Origin: Pseudomonas bharatica CSV86
GTDB lineage: Bacteria; Pseudomonadota; Gammaproteobacteria; Pseudomonadales; Pseudomonadaceae
Direction of reading: 5' to 3'
Assembly: GCF_000319305.2 (NCBI RefSeq)
Contig: NZ_AMWJ02000002.1
Coordinates: 1,116,001 to 1,180,000, forward strand
Length of the DNA stretch: 64,000 nucleotides
Positions 44,195 through 52,680 of the stretch are shown piece by piece. The notes beneath the pieces are model-generated. The model was not told the DNA's origin. It saw only the letters and a program-made list of their open reading frames with translations, and did no database searches. The translations under genes were made by a program, and so were the position numbers. How positions within the stretch are numbered: the stretch's first letter is position 1; every line of letters begins with the position of its first letter.

Positions 44195-47100
44195 TCACTC
44201 CTCTCTCTTGACCCTGAACCACGCCGCATACAACGCCGGCAGGAACAGCAGGGTCAAGGCCGTCGCCACGATCAGCCCGCCCATGATGGCCACCGCCATC
44301 GGCCCGAAGAACACGCTGCGCGACAGCGGGATCATCGCCAGCACTGCCGCCAGCGCGGTCAGCACGATGGGCCGGAAACGCCGCACCGTGGCTTCGATGA
44401 TCGCTTGCCAGCGTCCCAGCCCCGCCGCGATGTCCTGCTCGATCTGGTCCACGAGGATCACCGAGTTGCGCATGATCATCCCCGACAGGGCGATGGTTCC
44501 GAGCATCGCCACGAAGCCGAACGGCTGGCGGAACACCATCAGGAACAGCACCACGCCGATCAGCCCCAGCGGCGCGGTGAGGAACACCATGGCGGTCCGC
44601 GAGAAGCTGCGCAGTTGCAACATCAGCAGGGTGAGCACCACTACGACGAACAGCGGCACCCCGGCGTTCACCGAGTTCTGCCCGCGGGTCGAATCCTCCA
44701 CCGTCCCGCCGACCTCCAGCAGGTAACCATCGGGCAGTTCGGCCCGCACCGGCTCCAGTGTCGGCAGGATCTGCTTGACCAGGGTCGCCGGCTGGTCCTT
44801 GCCGTAGATATCGGCGCGCACGGTCACGGTCGGCAGGCGGTTGCGGTGCCAGATGATGCCTTCCTCGAAGCCGTATTCCAGGGTCGCCACCTGGGACAAT
44901 GCGATGCTGCGACCATTGTCGGTGGGCACCGACAGGCTCGACAGATGCTCAAGCTGGGTACGCTCTTCCTGGGTCCCGCGCAGCAGGATCTCGATCAGCT
45001 CGTTGTCCTCGCGGTACTGGCTGACACTGCTGCCGGTCAGGGAGCTCTGCAGGAAGCGCGACAGCGCGGCGGTACTGACGCCCAGGGCCCGGGCCCGGTC
45101 CTGGTCGATATTCAGGTAGACCACCTTGCTCGGCTCTTCCCAGTCCAGATGGACGTTGGCCACGTGCGGGTTCTCGCGCACCCTGGCCGCCACCTTGCGG
45201 GCCAGGGCGCGGACTTCCTCGATATGCTCGCCGGTCACCCGGAACTGCACCGGGTAGCCCACCGGCGGGCCGTTTTCCAGGCGGGTGACCCGCGAGCGCA
45301 GATCGGGGAACTGTTCGTTGAGGGTTTCGATCAGCCAGGTGCGCAGGGCCTCGCGGTCCTCGATGGTTTTCGCCAGCACCACGAACTGGGCGAAGCTGGC
45401 AGCCGGCAATTGCTGGTCCAGCGGCAGGTAGAAGCGCGGCGAACCGGTGCCGACGTAGGCCACGTAGCTATCGATGCCTTCGCGCTTCTTGAGCATGGCC
45501 TCCAGGCGCTTGACCTGTTCGGCGGTATTGCTCAGGGAAGCCCCCTCGGCCAGCTTCAGATCGACCATCAGCTCCAGGCGCCCGGAGGCCGGGAAGAATT
45601 GCTGCTCGACGAAACGGAAGCTCATCACGCTGCCGACGAACAAGGCGATGGTCAGCACGATCACCGTCTTGCGCCGGCTCACGCACCAGCTCACTACCCG
45701 GCGCACACGCTGGTAGAACGGCGTGCCGTAGGGGTCGGTCTCGCCGTTGGTGGTGCCGTGTTTCTTCGCATGCAGCCTGGCCAGGTCCGGCAGCAGGCGC
45801 TCGCCCAGGTAGGGAACGAACACTACCGCCGCGATCCACGACGCGAGCAGGGCGATAGTCACCACCTGGAAGATCGAGCGGGTGTATTCGCCCGTGCCGG
45901 ACTGCGCCGTCGCGATAGGCAGAAAACCCGCCGCCGTGATCAGAGTGCCGGTGAGCATCGGGAACGCCGTGCTGGTCCAGGCGTAGCTGGCCGCCTTGAG
46001 CCGGTCGAAGCCCTGCTCCATCTTGATCGCCATCATCTCCACGGCGATGATCGCGTCGTCCACCAGCAGGCCGAGGGCCAGCACCAGGGCGCCGAGGGAT
46101 ATCTTGTGCAGGCCGATGCCCAGGTAATACATGGTGGCGAAGGTCATCGCCAGCACCAGCGGAATGGCCAGTGCCACCACCAGCCCGGTACGCATGCCAA
46201 GGGAGAAGAAGCTCACCAGCAGGACGATCGCCAGTGCTTCCACCAGCACCTGGACGAACTCGCCCACGCCGGTCTTCACCGCCGCCGGCTGATCGGACAC
46301 CTTGCGCAACTCCATGCCCGCCGGGAGGTTGGTGGAAATCCGGGCGAACTCCACCTCCAGGGCCTTGCCCAGCACGAGGATGTCGCCGCCGGGCTTCATC
46401 GAAACCGCCAGGCCGATGGCATCCTCGCCCATGAAGCGCATGCGCGGCGCAGGCGGATCGTTGAAGCCGCGATGGACCTGGGCCACATCGCCGATGCGGA
46501 AGGTGCGCTCACCCACGCGGATCGGGAACTGCTCGATCTGCTCGACGCTGTCGAAACGCCCGGTCACCCGCAATTGCAGGCGCTCGCTCGGGGTCTCGAA
46601 GAAGCCGGCGGTGCTCACCGCGTTCTGCTCTTCCAGCGCTTGCTGCACCGCAGCCAGCGGCAGGCCAAGGGTGGACAGCTTGGTGTTGGACAGCTCGATC
46701 CAGATTTTCTCGTCCTGCAGGCCGAGCAACTCGACCTTGCCCACGTCCTTGACCCGTTGCAGCTGGATCTGCACGCGGTCGGCGTAATCCTTGAGCACGG
46801 CGTAGTCGAAGCCCTGCCCGGTCAGCGCGTAGATATTGCCGAAGGTGGTGCCGAACTCGTCGTTGAAGAACGGGCCCTGGATGCCTGGAGGCAAGGTATG
46901 GCGGATATCCGCGACCTTCTTGCGGATCTGGTACCAGAGCTCGGGAATATCCGCCGAATGCATGGAATCCCGCGCCATGAAGGTCACCTGGGATTCGCCG
47001 GGCCGCGAGAACGACACGATCTTTTCGTACTCGCCGGTTTCCATCAGCTTCTTTTCGATGCGTTCGGTGACCTGGCGCGAGACCTCCTCGGCGCTGGCGC

Positions 47101-47263
47101 CAGGCCACAGGGTGCGGATGACCATCGCCTTGAACGTGAAGGGTGGGTCCTCGCTCTGTCCGAGCTTGGTATAGGACAGCGCCCCGACGAGGGCGAGAAG
47201 AATCATCAGGAACAGTACGATCTGCCGATTGCGCAGGGCCCAGGCGGAAAGGTTGAAACCCAT
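44195..47263 (-). CDS. mexK: RND efflux transporter permease, MexK-like
   Basis: A 1,022-residue proton-driven RND pump of the HAE1 type, with twelve membrane helices and two large periplasmic loops. The relay aspartates lie in LGLLVDDAIIAVEMMA in the fourth helix. Gene order plsB, lipoprotein, DUF4197, pump, adaptor equals the P. aeruginosa plsB to mexJK region, which is why MexK is preferred. MexJK there exports triclosan, and erythromycin with OprM. No outer membrane channel gene is present, as for mexJK. It follows mexJ by 6 bp. Confidence 0.78.
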   Translation of the reverse strand: MGFNLSAWALRNRQIVLFLMILLALVGALSYTKLGQSEDPPFTFKAMVIRTLWPGASAEEVSRQVTERIEKKLMETGEYEKIVSFSRPGESQVTFMARDSMHSADIPELWYQIRKKVADIRHTLPPGIQGPFFNDEFGTTFGNIYALTGQGFDYAVLKDYADRVQIQLQRVKDVGKVELLGLQDEKIWIELSNTKLSTLGLPLAAVQQALEEQNAVSTAGFFETPSERLQLRVTGRFDSVEQIEQFPIRVGERTFRIGDVAQVHRGFNDPPAPRMRFMGEDAIGLAVSMKPGGDILVLGKALEVEFARISTNLPAGMELRKVSDQPAAVKTGVGEFVQVLVEALAIVLLVSFFSLGMRTGLVVALAIPLVLAMTFATMYYLGIGLHKISLGALVLALGLLVDDAIIAVEMMAIKMEQGFDRLKAASYAWTSTAFPMLTGTLITAAGFLPIATAQSGTGEYTRSIFQVVTIALLASWIAAVVFVPYLGERLLPDLARLHAKKHGTTNGETDPYGTPFYQRVRRVVSWCVSRRKTVIVLTIALFVGSVMSFRFVEQQFFPASGRLELMVDLKLAEGASLSNTAEQVKRLEAMLKKREGIDSYVAYVGTGSPRFYLPLDQQLPAASFAQFVVLAKTIEDREALRTWLIETLNEQFPDLRSRVTRLENGPPVGYPVQFRVTGEHIEEVRALARKVAARVRENPHVANVHLDWEEPSKVVYLNIDQDRARALGVSTAALSRFLQSSLTGSSVSQYREDNELIEILLRGTQEERTQLEHLSSLSVPTDNGRSIALSQVATLEYGFEEGIIWHRNRLPTVTVRADIYGKDQPATLVKQILPTLEPVRAELPDGYLLEVGGTVEDSTRGQNSVNAGVPLFVVVVLTLLMLQLRSFSRTAMVFLTAPLGLIGVVLFLMVFRQPFGFVAMLGTIALSGMIMRNSVILVDQIEQDIAAGLGRWQAIIEATVRRFRPIVLTALAAVLAMIPLSRSVFFGPMAVAIMGGLIVATALTLLFLPALYAAWFRVKREE

Positions 47264-47269
47264 CGGGAC

Positions 47270-48370
47270 TTACTCCTTGGCCGCCAGATTCACCGTACGA
47301 TTGGACCGGTCCACCGGTCGTATCCGCTCGCCCTCATGCAACACATGGCCGCCGGCAGCCACCACCCAGTCGCTGGCGCTGAGGCCTTCGAGCACCGGAA
47401 CGCTATCCTGGCCGTAGGCGCCGACCCGCACTGGCACGCGCTGCAAGGTACTGTTGGCATCGACACGCCAGACGTAGGTCTGGCCATTCTCCGCACTCAG
47501 CGCCGACAACGGCACCGCCAGCGGAATCTGCTCGGTATGCTGGATGAACACCCGGGCGCTCTGACCCAGCTCGGCGGGAACCTTGCCGGTATTGAAGGCG
47601 ATGCGCGCGGCGAAGGTGCGCGAACGCGGATCGGCGGCCGGCGACAGCTCGCGGATACGGCCGTCGAAGCGCTGCCCAGGTTGCGACCACAATTCCACGG
47701 TCACCGGCTGGCCCACGCTGAAACGGCCGAAGTTCTGCTCCGGCAGGCTGATCAGCACTTCGCGCTCGCCATCGGCGGCGAGGGTGAACGCGGTCTGCCC
47801 GGCGGCCACCACCTGGCCGACTTCCACCTGGCGCTTGGACACGACCCCGTCCTGGGACGCGCGCAGCACCGAGTAGCCGGCCTGGTTGCCGGCCACATCG
47901 AACTCGGCGCGCATCTGCTTCACCCGGGCTAGGCCGGCGCGATAGAGGTTCTCCGCATTGTCGTACTGCGACTGGCTGACCATCTGCCGCTCCAGCAGCC
48001 TCTTGTAGCGATCGCGCTCGGCCTGCACCAGGTTCAGGTTGGCCTCGGCCGCGGCGACTTGGGCGCGGGTCGCTTCCAGTTGCAGGCGCACGTCCTGCGG
48101 ATCCAGTTCGGCCAGCGGCTGATCCGCCTTGACCCGCTGCCCCTCCTCCACCAGGCGCTTGCTCACCTTGCCGCCGATCCGGAACGCCAGCTCCGGCTCG
48201 AAGCGCGCGCGCACCTCGCCGGGATAGCTGTCCACCGCGGCCGAAGCCGGCTGCGGCTGCACCACCATGGCGGGACGGATAACGGTGGGTGCCGCGGCTT
48301 CCTGCCCGCAAGCGGACAACAGCGCGGCCAGGAGGGCAGGCAGAGCGAGGGGCAAGGCATGACGCAACAT
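47270..48370 (-). CDS. mexJ: RND periplasmic adaptor, MexJ-like
   Basis: A 366-residue membrane fusion protein. The lipobox LLSACGQ (C21) anchors it to the inner membrane; a lipoyl/barrel-sandwich domain and a coiled-coil hairpin (about residues 95-165, rich in A, Q and R) follow. First gene of the pump operon. A palindromic operator lies 40-55 bp upstream. Confidence 0.78.
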   Translation of the reverse strand: MLRHALPLALPALLAALLSACGQEAAAPTVIRPAMVVQPQPASAAVDSYPGEVRARFEPELAFRIGGKVSKRLVEEGQRVKADQPLAELDPQDVRLQLEATRAQVAAAEANLNLVQAERDRYKRLLERQMVSQSQYDNAENLYRAGLARVKQMRAEFDVAGNQAGYSVLRASQDGVVSKRQVEVGQVVAAGQTAFTLAADGEREVLISLPEQNFGRFSVGQPVTVELWSQPGQRFDGRIRELSPAADPRSRTFAARIAFNTGKVPAELGQSARVFIQHTEQIPLAVPLSALSAENGQTYVWRVDANSTLQRVPVRVGAYGQDSVPVLEGLSASDWVVAAGGHVLHEGERIRPVDRSNRTVNLAAKE

Positions 48371-48409
48371 GAGTGATGACCTTTCGCGAGGAGGGGCGCT
48401 TCGAATATT

Positions 48410-48425
48410 TATACTGGCGGGTATA
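48410..48425. promoter_or_regulatory. palindromic operator-like site upstream of mexJ
   Basis: TATAC, a 6-bp spacer and GTATA form an inverted repeat inside an AT-rich stretch (ATATTTATACTGGCGGG then TATATTAAAT), set in GC-rich DNA. Its size and symmetry suit a TetR-family dimer such as MexL, and it should overlap the pump promoter. Confidence 0.55.
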
Positions 48426-48578
48426 TTAAATCAGCGGGTTGCGGCGGGGAAGGTGGATTTTTTGGTCTGGATAGATCAATAAATGCGCATTGTTTTACGC
48501 ATTACATTGCATATACTCCAACTCATGTGTGTCGCGCTCAGTGCGGCCATCCTCTGCAAACATATTGAGGCAAATGAC

Positions 48579-48860
48579 ATGAGTGCACTTCTTGACCGGG
48601 CCGAGCAGGCGGTGTCTGCTACCGCGATGGTTCGAAGCTTCAGCGCCAAACTGAAGGAGGTTACCAGCGGGAAGCACTCCCACTTGGTGATTTTCAAGGA
48701 CAACGAGCCCGCTGCGGTATTGATTGGAGTCAAGTCCTTTCAAGCGCTTCAGGACGAACTCGAAGACCTTCGCGCCGAGCGGCTCGCCATCGATCGCCTG
48801 TCCACCCTGGATGAAGAGAAAACGGTGAGCCTCGAGGACATGGAGGCTCGCTTCAAATAG
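48579..48860 (+). CDS. Phd/YefM-family antitoxin
   Basis: A 93-residue antitoxin starting MSALLDRAEQAVSATAMVRS. The N-terminal DNA-binding half contains FKDNEPAAVLIGVKSF; the acidic C-terminal tail should wrap the toxin. The ATG at 48579 has TTGAGG upstream; longer starts add an implausible hydrophobic stretch. Toxin follows after 10 bp. Confidence 0.85.
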   Translation: MSALLDRAEQAVSATAMVRSFSAKLKEVTSGKHSHLVIFKDNEPAAVLIGVKSFQALQDELEDLRAERLAIDRLSTLDEEKTVSLEDMEARFK

Positions 48861-48870
48861 GCAGCGACCC

Positions 48871-49155
48871 ATGAAGTGGCGTGTACGGTTTCACCCTGAA
48901 GTCGAGCGGGATCTCAAGCAGTTGGGAAAGGTCGAGGCCCAGAGGGTACTGGTGGTGATCCGCGAGCGCATTGCCGAGGGAGAGCCGGATAAGATCGGCA
49001 AACCGCTGCGTGGCGCGCTTACCGGTTACCGACGTATCAGGACCGGGGATGTCAGGGTCGTCTACAGGATCAATGGCACCGAGATCGTGCTGGTCCTCTG
49101 CGTGGGGGCCCGCCGCGATGATGAGGTCTATATCAGCGCCACTCGGCGTATCTGA
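48871..49155 (+). CDS. RelE/ParE-family toxin
   Basis: A 94-residue basic toxin (MKWRVRFHPEVERDLKQLGK) with the RelE-fold strands YRRIRTGDVRVVYRI and VLVLCVGARRDDEVY. Members either cut mRNA on the ribosome or poison gyrase; sequence alone does not decide. Partner of the upstream antitoxin. Confidence 0.85.
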   Translation: MKWRVRFHPEVERDLKQLGKVEAQRVLVVIRERIAEGEPDKIGKPLRGALTGYRRIRTGDVRVVYRINGTEIVLVLCVGARRDDEVYISATRRI

Positions 49156-49362
49156 TCCCGCCGCGCTCAGGCAGAAGTCCAGACTGCGCTTTGGCAGGCA
49201 TCCGAGGTCGTAAAGCCAGGTTGCTATGGCAGCTGTGCGTGTGGGCACCTTCGGGTGCGCCAGGCTTTCTATGGCCCCTGGTCTGTCAACCCGCGCACAG
49301 TTGCCACCCTCCGTTTGACAGCGGACTTGGCAAATCCCGATCAACGGCCATAGAGATACACC

Positions 49363-49599
49363 ATGAAGAAACTCGTCCCCGACCCACCTCCCGTCCTGTG
49401 CATACGCGCCGGCATCTCTCACGAACAATCCATCCAGCTAGCGCAGCAGCACATCGACAGCGCCATGAACATCGCCCACGAAATCGCCGCACATGCCTGC
49501 ACTGACCAACAGGAGCGGATCAACGCGGCCATCCTGCAGATGCAGATCACCCGTGCCTTGCTGAAGGTCTCGGCGGCAACGCTGGACGTGGTGGTATAA
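49363..49599 (+). CDS. small conserved Pseudomonas protein (DUF3077-like)
   Basis: A 78-residue protein starting MKKLVPDPPPVLCIRAGISH, with a helical body resembling the DUF3077/DUF6124 small proteins of Pseudomonas. No signal or membrane segment. Function unknown. The 207 bp before it hold a weak GCACC-TTCG-GGTGC hairpin (49245-49258) that may end the toxin-antitoxin transcript. Confidence 0.65.
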   Translation: MKKLVPDPPPVLCIRAGISHEQSIQLAQQHIDSAMNIAHEIAAHACTDQQERINAAILQMQITRALLKVSAATLDVVV

Positions 49600-49603
49600 C
49601 CGC

Positions 49604-49643
49604 CAATCGCGACGGTTCGACAGCCTCATGGCCGTCGCGATTG
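49604..49643. repeat. perfect 12-bp inverted repeat
   Basis: CAATCGCGACGG and CCGTCGCGATTG flank a 16-nt loop, 5 bp after the small-protein stop and 80 bp before the TetR gene. It may end the upstream transcript or be part of the TetR control region. Confidence 0.6.
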
Positions 49644-49722
49644 CAGCAATTCGACAACCTGACCTGACCCCGCCTCGCCCGCGTTGTACTATTCCTCGCT
49701 TCAATCCCTGCAAAAGTGACCC

Positions 49723-50358
49723 ATGTCCCAAGATCCCACCGTATCCAGCGGCCCAGGACGGCCCAAGGATCTGGCCAAGCGCCAGGCCATCCTCGAGGCC
49801 GCCAAGGACCTGTTCCTCGCCAATGGTTATGCCAGCACCAGCATGGATGCGGTCGCGACAGCGGCAGGTGTGTCGAAACTCACGGTCTACAGCCACTTCA
49901 ATGACAAGGAAAACCTGTTCGCCGAGGCCATCATCGCCACCTGCCAGGCGCAGTTGCCGGGGCTGATCTTCGAGCTGCCCGAAGGTGTGCCGCTGGAGCA
50001 GGTACTGATGAAGATCGGCCGCGGGTTCCAGGTGCTGATCAACAGCGATCATTCGGTGAAGCTGCATCGCCTGATCATCACTCAGGGACCACAGGATCCG
50101 AAGCTTGGGCAGATGTTCTTCGAGGCGGGACCGGCACGGGTGCTGCGCGAAACCGAGGCACTGCTGAGGCTGGCGGACGAACGCGGCATGCTGCGGATTG
50201 CCAATCCGGCTTCGGCGGCGGAGCATTTTTTCTGCCTGCTCAAGGGCGGGGCGAATTTCAGGCTGCTGCTCGGGTGTGCCGGGCCGCTGGAGGCTGAAGA
50301 GGCCGAGGCGCATGTGCGGGAGGTGGTGGAGCTGTTTCTGCGGGCTTATCGCGTCTAG
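49723..50358 (+). CDS. TetR-family transcriptional regulator
   Basis: A 211-residue TetR repressor. The helix-turn-helix MDAVATAAGVSKLTVYSHFN is near residues 40-60, after a basic start (GPGRPKDLAKRQAILEAAKD). The ligand domain is all-helical. It may be the regulator of the MexJK-like pump (as MexL is in P. aeruginosa) or the second TetR gene known at that locus; the toxin-antitoxin pair separates it from mexJ. Convergent with rsmJ. Confidence 0.9.
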   Translation: MSQDPTVSSGPGRPKDLAKRQAILEAAKDLFLANGYASTSMDAVATAAGVSKLTVYSHFNDKENLFAEAIIATCQAQLPGLIFELPEGVPLEQVLMKIGRGFQVLINSDHSVKLHRLIITQGPQDPKLGQMFFEAGPARVLRETEALLRLADERGMLRIANPASAAEHFFCLLKGGANFRLLLGCAGPLEAEEAEAHVREVVELFLRAYRV

Positions 50359-50373
50359 CCCAGGCACCGCAAC

Positions 50374-50467
50374 CCCCTGTGGGAGCTGGCTTGCCAGCGA
50401 TGAGGCCGGCACTGACAAAGATGTTGTCAGGTTGGGCCCAATCGCTGGCAAGCCAGCTCCCACAGGG
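50374..50467. repeat. REP doublet 4
   Basis: Left arm CCTGTGGGAGCTGGCTTGCC, right arm GCAAGCCAGCTCCCACAGGG; the arms are almost perfect inverses. It lies between the convergent TetR and rsmJ genes. Confidence 0.9.
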
Positions 50468-50496
50468 ATTTGTGGGGTCTGCCAAATCAAGTCAGA

Positions 50497-51276
50497 TCAG
50501 GGTTTGAGCGCCTTTTTCGGATAGATGTCATAGCGACTGGATTTGCCCTCCAGGCTATGGCTCGGCTTCGTGCCCTCGATGATCGGCGCTTTGCGCGGGC
50601 GCTTGACCACGACCCGGTGGGTCGCCAGGGCCAGCGCGGCTTCGAGCAGGGCCGGGGCATCAAGGTCGTCCCCCACCAGCGGCCGGAACACGCGCATTTC
50701 CTTTTTCACCAAGGCGCTCTTGTCGCGGTGAGGGAACATCGGGTCGAGGTAGATCACCTGTGGCGGCTCGCCTTGCCAGTTGCGCATGCGCTCGATGGAG
50801 TTGCCATGCAACAGCTCCATGCGCGCCACGATCGGGCCGACCTCTGCATCCCCGGCAGCCCGCGCCAGACCATCCTCGAGCAGTGCCGCCACCAGCGGCT
50901 GGCGCTCGATCAGTTGCATCCGGCAGCCGAGCGTGGCGAGCACGAAGGCGTCCTTGCCAAGCCCGGCCGTGGCGTCCAGCACATGGGGGCGTACGCCCTG
51001 GGCGATACCGACCGCCTTGGCGATCATCTGCCCCGCACCGCCGCCATACAGGCGCCGATGGGCCGCGCCGCCCTCAAGAAAGTCGACCCGCACCGGCCCC
51101 GGTGCCTGCGGCCCGAGCTGCTGGATCTGCAGGCCGTCCGCGCCCACCTGCACGGCGAACGCCGCCTCGGCATCGTCCAGTGGCAGCCCCAGGCGCGCCG
51201 CCCATTGCTCGGCCTGCGCCTGATACCCGGCGTCCAGTGCCTCGACCCGGATCCCGCCTTCGACCTGCTGCTCCAC
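50497..51276 (-). CDS. rsmJ: 16S rRNA (guanine(1516)-N2)-methyltransferase
   Basis: RsmJ methylates G1516 of 16S rRNA. The product has the SAM motif DATAGLGKDAFVLA, the catalytic-type YLDPMFP and RPRKAPIIEGTKPSHS. The frame is open to 51294, but only TTG and GTG starts exist; the GTG at 51276 has AGGA 8 bp upstream and gives 259 residues. Start assignment is uncertain by up to six codons. Confidence 0.9.
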   Translation of the reverse strand: MEQQVEGGIRVEALDAGYQAQAEQWAARLGLPLDDAEAAFAVQVGADGLQIQQLGPQAPGPVRVDFLEGGAAHRRLYGGGAGQMIAKAVGIAQGVRPHVLDATAGLGKDAFVLATLGCRMQLIERQPLVAALLEDGLARAAGDAEVGPIVARMELLHGNSIERMRNWQGEPPQVIYLDPMFPHRDKSALVKKEMRVFRPLVGDDLDAPALLEAALALATHRVVVKRPRKAPIIEGTKPSHSLEGKSSRYDIYPKKALKP

Positions 51277-51366
51277 GCTCACCTTCCTGCCCAAAAAAAG
51301 TTAAAGATCGGCGCCTGCGGCCGATACACAAAGTACGCGCCATTTTGCCAGAGCTCTTCGACAACC

Positions 51367-51987
51367 ATGTCAGAGATTCTTCAACTTCCCTCAGGCTACC
51401 TGTCACCCGTCGGTGACTACAGCCGCCACAACACCCAGGCCCTGGGCGGCGTCAGCCACCTGTGGTCGGACTTCTTCGCCCGTGCCCTGGCTGCGCAGCA
51501 GGAAGAAGGCGTGGTGCGCGAGGCGCTGCCGGTCGAAGAAGTGGACGTGCAGACCGGCGAACCGATCAGCGGCAGCCAGACCCTGGCGCAGATCCACAGC
51601 CAGCGCCTGTGCGAGGTCACCGATACCGAGATCGCCCCGCCGGAGCCCCTGTTCCTGCCGATTGCCGAATTCGAGCTGGACCTGCTGGACAAACCCGCCC
51701 CGCCCTTCAGCGCTGCCGAACTGATCGAGCAGCAGCGCCAACTCGACATCAGCAACAACTGGGTGCGCCCGGTGGTCATGAGCCAGGGCCATCCGCTTCC
51801 CGAGCCGGGCCCGGCACCGGCGCCTTATCCACTGCACCTGCCGATCGCCGAACTGGAGCGCAAGCTGCTGGACCCGGCGCCGGAGCCTTTCGACGAGGCC
51901 ACCCTGGCCAAGCAGCAGCACGACCTGGAGTTCGATATTCACTGGGCTCGCCCCGTCGTGCTGAACAACGTGCGCATCGCCGCCTAA
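51367..51987 (+). CDS. conserved hypothetical protein with an internal repeat
   Basis: A 206-residue Pseudomonas protein of unknown function starting MSEILQLPSGYLSPVGDYSR. Residues ~97-137 and ~157-198 repeat the pattern LPIAE-x-E-LLD...QQ...W-x-RPVV, linked by a proline-rich stretch (PEPGPAPAPYP). No signal peptide or membrane helix. The ATG at 51367 is used since the upstream reading frame overlaps rsmJ. Its 3' end overlaps the convergent extensin-like gene by 4 bp. Confidence 0.8.
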   Translation: MSEILQLPSGYLSPVGDYSRHNTQALGGVSHLWSDFFARALAAQQEEGVVREALPVEEVDVQTGEPISGSQTLAQIHSQRLCEVTDTEIAPPEPLFLPIAEFELDLLDKPAPPFSAAELIEQQRQLDISNNWVRPVVMSQGHPLPEPGPAPAPYPLHLPIAELERKLLDPAPEPFDEATLAKQQHDLEFDIHWARPVVLNNVRIAA

Positions 51988-52673
51988 CGGCAGACCCGCC
52001 AACGCCCCATATCCAGATGAAAGTGGTTGTGATGGGCGCTGTTGTAGTCCGGCCCGAGTACCGTGTTGAAACTCTCGCAGGCAGCATCCCGCGCTTCGCG
52101 CAGAAAGCGGGCCTTGGGCCCGTCGCCGCTCCAGTCCTTTTGCAGCTCAATGCGCCGGCCGTCCTTCAGGCGAAACCCGGAAATATCCAGGGCATTGGCC
52201 GTAGCGTGCTGGCTGAGCCGGCCTTCGGCACGGTTGTAGACGTTGCGACAGGCATAGCTGCCCAGATGATCGACCTGGGTCACCGGCTGCCCGAAAACCC
52301 GTTGCGCCGCCGGTTGCAGGCCATGCCGCTCGAACAGGGCGAAGGCTACGGCTACCGGGCAGGTAGCAAGAAAGCTGCTGCTCAGTTTCACTTCTGCGCC
52401 CTGGACGCGGACCACGTTGGTCAGGGGGCAATTGCCGCCAGTGGTATTCGCCTGCGGGCTGTAACGCAGGCCGGACGTGGCCAGCACCTCGGCGCACAAC
52501 TGCGGATCGTCGCGCAGGCGGCCCAGTTTCCATGAGGTCAGGAGGTTGGGCGGCTCGCGCACATCCAGCGGCGCCCAGGGGTTCCATTGTCCGGGCAGGC
52601 GCCAACCCTGTCGCCAGCCGAACAGCGCCACGCCGGCCAGCACCACCAACAGCACCAGTGCGCCATGGCGCAT
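51984..52673 (-). CDS. extensin-like family protein
   Basis: A 229-residue protein with an N-terminal membrane anchor or signal and an extensin-like C-terminal domain. SQHATANALDISGF and HHNHFHLDMG resemble the zinc-binding motifs of the M15 D-Ala-D-Ala peptidase fold, so cell-wall action in the periplasm is likely but not proven. The ATG at 52673 has GAGG 5 bp upstream. It starts 7 bp after the PEP-mutase-like gene. Confidence 0.82.
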   Translation of the reverse strand: MRHGALVLLVVLAGVALFGWRQGWRLPGQWNPWAPLDVREPPNLLTSWKLGRLRDDPQLCAEVLATSGLRYSPQANTTGGNCPLTNVVRVQGAEVKLSSSFLATCPVAVAFALFERHGLQPAAQRVFGQPVTQVDHLGSYACRNVYNRAEGRLSQHATANALDISGFRLKDGRRIELQKDWSGDGPKARFLREARDAACESFNTVLGPDYNSAHHNHFHLDMGRWRVCR

Positions 52674-52680
52674 GATCACC

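Noticed and set aside
49723..50358. Naming the TetR gene mexL
   Set aside because: Its position is separated from mexJ by four features, and P. aeruginosa has two TetR genes at this locus. Sequence inspection alone does not decide which one this is.
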